64,000 nt of DNA. Origin: Phoebastria nigripes. Lineage: Eukaryota; Chordata; Aves; Procellariiformes; Diomedeidae. This document shows positions 60,101 through 64,000 of this stretch, one piece after another. Every line of letters starts with the position of its first letter. Positions within the stretch are counted from its first letter, which is position 1. Below the pieces are notes generated by a model that was not told the origin of the DNA, searched no databases, and worked only from the letters and a program-made list of their open reading frames with translations. The position numbers and the translations under genes are program-made. The stretch lies in assembly GCA_035582835.1 (NCBI GenBank), contig JAYKAV010003084.1, positions 250,340 to 314,339 on the forward strand. Direction: 5' to 3'.

Positions 60101-63100
60101 TGAACCTGTCAGTCCTGCTGATCTCTGTTAGGCAATTAAATTAGAGGCATGTCATAGCTGAGAAATGTGTTAAAAGATGTTTGCTGACACTACTTATCAG
60201 ATCCTGAAGCCTGCTTCCAAGAAATGGGAGACAGATGATCCCAGACAGCTCTGAAGTTGCCCTTCTCCATTCTGTTGCTTAGGGGGGATTCAGGTTCAGC
60301 TGAAAGGTGAACCAGGTGAATAGTGACAGGACTGTTGCTCTTTTGTTTCTCTTCTGAATTACAGTATTCCTAGTTTTCCTAAAAGAACAGGATTTTTTTT
60401 TTTTTTTTTTGCATACTAGGGATTAAAAAGCATAACAGTGAGGTAGTTAAATAATAGTTGTAAGAAGAAAAAAATTAATCCTAATTGTTCTGCCAGCTAT
60501 AACTATGAGTGTAAAGCTTTTTAAATCTGGGCCCCAAATCTTCAAAATGCTTATTAAGCATAAGAAAGTACTTATAAGGGCTAGATAAATGTAACTGTAA
60601 TTAAAGTTAGAGACACACGTAACTTTTGTATGATAATCGTAATTTACTGAACATCAGTGTTATCCTTGAAGATTGTCTGGAAGACAGAACTGGTGCAGAC
60701 ACAGTTGTCCATTTGTTTTCTGTCCTAAACCCAAATATCTGTAAAGAAATAGCTTCACACTTTCAAATGTGAAATGGGCTGTAAAGCTTATATATCCTGA
60801 AGTGGGGAGTAGAGGAAATCAGATAACTTAGTCTTTATTCATGGGAATATTATAAAATCCTTAAAGATCTCCAAAACTCAGACTCACAATAAATCTAATG
60901 AAACAAATAGTAAGCATAGAATGCATCCAAGAAGTCCTTCCCTCAGGTCATTAAAGTACTTTCAGCAAAGCGCTCCTCAAATCCTTGGACTGAAGAAAAC
61001 AGAGATTTGTACAGTGAGATTTACAATGTGGTCATGTGAGATTTGCAATTCCTTCATCAAGCTCTGTGGAACTGACACAATGCTCAACAGACTTGCTCCC
61101 CGCCCCCNCCCCCCCCCCCTTCAATTTCAACTGAACAGTAAATAAAATTATCAAAGCTAAATCAATACAATATACTTCCATTTCTCCTCAAGGGAATTAT
61201 ATTGCTTTATGTTTGGTATTTCTTCCCATCCAGAGAACTAGGTTTTACTCCTCTCTGCTTCCTCTGAAACACAGTGAGTAATGGATGCCCAACACTAAAA
61301 AAAGAATGGAAAAAAAAATTGTTTTGTTCTTGGTACTGTAATTGTTTACATTACAACAGTATCTCAGGGCCATGTTTGAGATCAAGGTCCTGTTTTGCTA
61401 TGTTTTGATTATATAATAGAAAATAATCCCCACTTCAGAGCAGCTATAATCTTGCTAGGAATGACAAATGGAAGACAGTGGACAGACACATGACTTGTGG
61501 GTGCTAGCTCTTGTAGGACAACATTTAGATACTTCCTGTCCAAAGAGCATGAGTATTTTAGTATTGGTACTCTATGAAGGTTAGTCGTAGAGAGAAGAAA
61601 CCTAAAAGAGAGAAATCAAGTCCAGACTAGCAATGCATGGTGTTGTAAATTGCAAGAATATTATCAAATACACAGGTGATTTTTTTTTTTTTCTAAATGC
61701 AATCAAATTGTACTGGCGTTACATGCAAAAGCAGGAAAATACATTTGTGGGAGTTGCTGCCCATTCAAAAATCACATCAGGCCAAAATGGTCAACTCAGT
61801 GTCTCTTACCTCTTCCCCTCTTTCAGTTCTGCACACTTATTCCTCTAGAATTTGTGTTCATCTGGGATGATAACCACACATGACCACATTCATTTCTTGT
61901 GACGAAAATATCTTTAGGGACCATTTGTATCTGTTGTAGGTATGTAGGATGTTTTTTTCATGAGGTGATGGCAGTTCCTGAGAACCCAAATGTTACTAGA
62001 TTTATTTTAACATATGTGTCTCTTTATAGAACTGCAAATCCCCAGTCAGCTGTTAAAACTGAAGGAATTTTTGCTTTCAGTTTTATTTTGAAGAAAATAT
62101 TGAGGTAATTACAGTTATTTCATTGTTACTTTTCTATTACTGAATAGTGTTAAACTCCTGTTAGATATTATCCTCTTTTTAAAAGGTGCTTTAGTATTTT
62201 GTTATTGTTTCCCAACAAAACACAAAGCTGGGTGTAGTTGGGCTGGGTAGAAGTATGTCCAAACCTATACTTCAGCGATTACTGCTTGAATGTAACAAAT
62301 CATTGTCTATTGACAGGTATTACAATCTAAAGCATCTCCTGCAAAAGCAGATTTGATATGCACAATCACCGATCTAGCCATGGTGTTTTCTTACCACAGG
62401 AAGTGAGAATAATAGTCTATGACGGATAAATACTGCTTTTTTTCAGGCAACATGAAAAAAACTACAGATAAGGGAAAGATTATTTTATTCTACATTGATA
62501 AAAGATTAGATCCAGTCAGTTCTGTGATTTCTAGTCATATGCAGCCCCTCTTTTAGTCCATGCTTAAAAGAATTGGTTTGAAAATTTTCCCCATGAACTG
62601 TAAACAGGCAGAGTTCTTTTATTTTGTATTAGGTTGAGATCTTCCCTATCCCCTCCATTTTTTCCTCAATTTCTTCCTCAGCCTTTTCAATTCCCTGCCA
62701 CTCCAGTGAACAGCCTTCTTAAGGGAACCCAAAACGGTTACATTTAACACAATCACAGATACTCTTTTCTCTGGCGTTATTTGAAACCGTGCCTTCTAAA
62801 AAAATTATTCTTGATCTATGCATTTACGTGGTAGAGTCCCTTAGAAGATAACTGCATCATTTGAACTGCCACATTTCATCTATTTACCTTTTATTGTCTG
62901 TGTCTTCTTCAAGTACTAGGATTACTGGTTTGGGTGTCTCAGTAACTGGTGTAGCAGCCTGACATTAATTAATATTAATTTGTGGGTTTTGTATCATACT
63001 CCTTGAATGACACAGTATTTCAGCAGTGCTCCTATGAAGAATTCCACTGAGCTGATGATGTGCCATTTGATCCTATATGTGCATCATTTCTTGTCCTTAG

Positions 63101-64000
63101 CTGCACAATCCATTTTAGTTCTTGCACCTTTTCCAGAAATTAGGCACAGTCGTAATTATCTAGTTTGTCACAGGGCTCTGATTCACATTAACCAAGAAAG
63201 TAGCCATGGTGCCCAACTCTTAGCAAAGATTTTCAGTTTTCATAGTAGATTTAAGAGAAATGATTGTGCTTCTGGATGCTATGTGCTCCAGTTCCCAGTC
63301 TGATTTTGTAGCACAGAGGTTTGGGGGTTTTCTAACTGGTACTAGCACCGACTTCATTCTATGCTACATGGTTAGAGACTTCTGGTAAAGGACAAGATAG
63401 GCCTCCACTCGCCGGTTCATACGCTGGCTGTGAGACCTTCCACTGCCTGCAGCTTTGTCCATCCACTGATTTTGGAGGAACTCTGCAGAAGACTCACTAT
63501 TCCTTTCTGCAGAGGACCTGACCACACATATCTCTTCTGGGAATGTTTTGAATTCTCTAATATCTCTCCAGGTACACAACTAGCCACTCTCTTCACCTTC
63601 ATCTAGTGACTTCTATGCTCAACTAGTAGTAATTACTCTAACACAATTACTTTGGCAACAGTTTCATGGTGTTTTCAAATTGTTTTATTCAAGTTCTTAA
63701 TCATGGACATGTGGCTTAAAAGGGAAGCCCTTCAGTACAGGCTTAGGTAGATTTGCAAACTCCCTGAGGTTTTGTTTGCTTTTCAAACCCTCTGATAAAA
63801 AAAAATATATATCATAAGTTTAATTTTTATTTGGAGTAGAACTCTTCAAATTTCTGTAATACAGTTTCATAGTTAACATCCTTGGCCCTGAGTTAACTGA
63901 AAACTGTTGAAACATCAAAGCTTCAAAGCCACCTATTGTTAGAAATAGCTCCCTGTCTTCCTTTTTGCTAGCACCTATTGCTAAATTGCCTTCCTTTTAT
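57191..64000. other. AT-rich sequence without recognisable genes
   Basis: 58080-58280 is non-repetitive with AATCATTAATAAGCC and might be conserved, untested. 59400-59660 has a faint resemblance to the old amniote repeat suggested at 2590. Homopolymers occur at 60393-60410 (T), 61103-61119 (C) and 61680-61692 (T). No gene was seen. Confidence 0.4.
61103..61119. repeat. Poly-C run with an unread base
   Basis: A C run with N at 61108, preceded by CTCCCCG. It is a G4-capable tract on the minus strand and a likely sequencing difficulty. Confidence 0.8.

Noticed and set aside
1..64000. CRISPR arrays, bacterial-type operons, riboswitches or replication origins
   Set aside because: No regularly spaced repeats with unique spacers, no ribosome-binding or operon layout; the sequence is vertebrate in character.

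Overview
The window looks like a stretch of bird nuclear genome that holds no recognisable host gene: a gene desert or the inside of a very large intron. It is AT-rich with scattered single Ns. No open frame above about 190 codons exists, and none reads as a known host protein. The avian assignment rests on two things. One is the dispersed endogenous-retrovirus LTR type (CRE, TATA, ATTAAA polyadenylation signal, ends TGTCCTGGTTTC...TTAAACCACAACA), which I recognise from memory as a bird family. The other is that most of the recognisable LINE relics are CR1/L3-like. Identities were judged by eye; no database was searched.

Layout. 1-2105 is a compound retroviral locus. A minus-strand LTR fragment (1-206) runs off the left edge and abuts a minus-strand ERV internal remnant (207-2105). 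That remnant carries a 166-bp tandem duplication and a minisatellite of about 49 bp per unit. A younger plus-strand solo LTR (1149-1720) is nested inside the minisatellite with a perfect 5-bp target duplication, AGGGT. 4850-5950 (minus strand) holds a decayed LINE whose 143-codon open stretch resembles the C-terminal zinc-knuckle and endonuclease part of restriction-like-endonuclease LINEs (R4/Dong type). This is the least expected item here. Ancient CR1/L3-like LINE relics lie at 15845-16985 (+), 29245-29720 (-), 45330-45695 (+) and 54945-55330 (-). Weaker old repeats lie near 2590-3110 and 31820-31975. A second complete solo LTR sits at 56596-57190 (-).

Between these is unique AT-rich sequence with a few local oddities: three 34-bp tandem units at 26053, directly followed by a GC-rich patch with exon-like borders (26297-26438); another GC-rich pocket at 33840-33990; two adjacent hairpins at 49042-49093; and a TAATTG-rich, enhancer-like block near 53440-53760.

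No operon, RNA gene, CRISPR array or replication origin was seen. Nothing here suggests a working new system. The worthwhile leads are the R4/Dong-like relic, the nested LTR history and the candidate exon.
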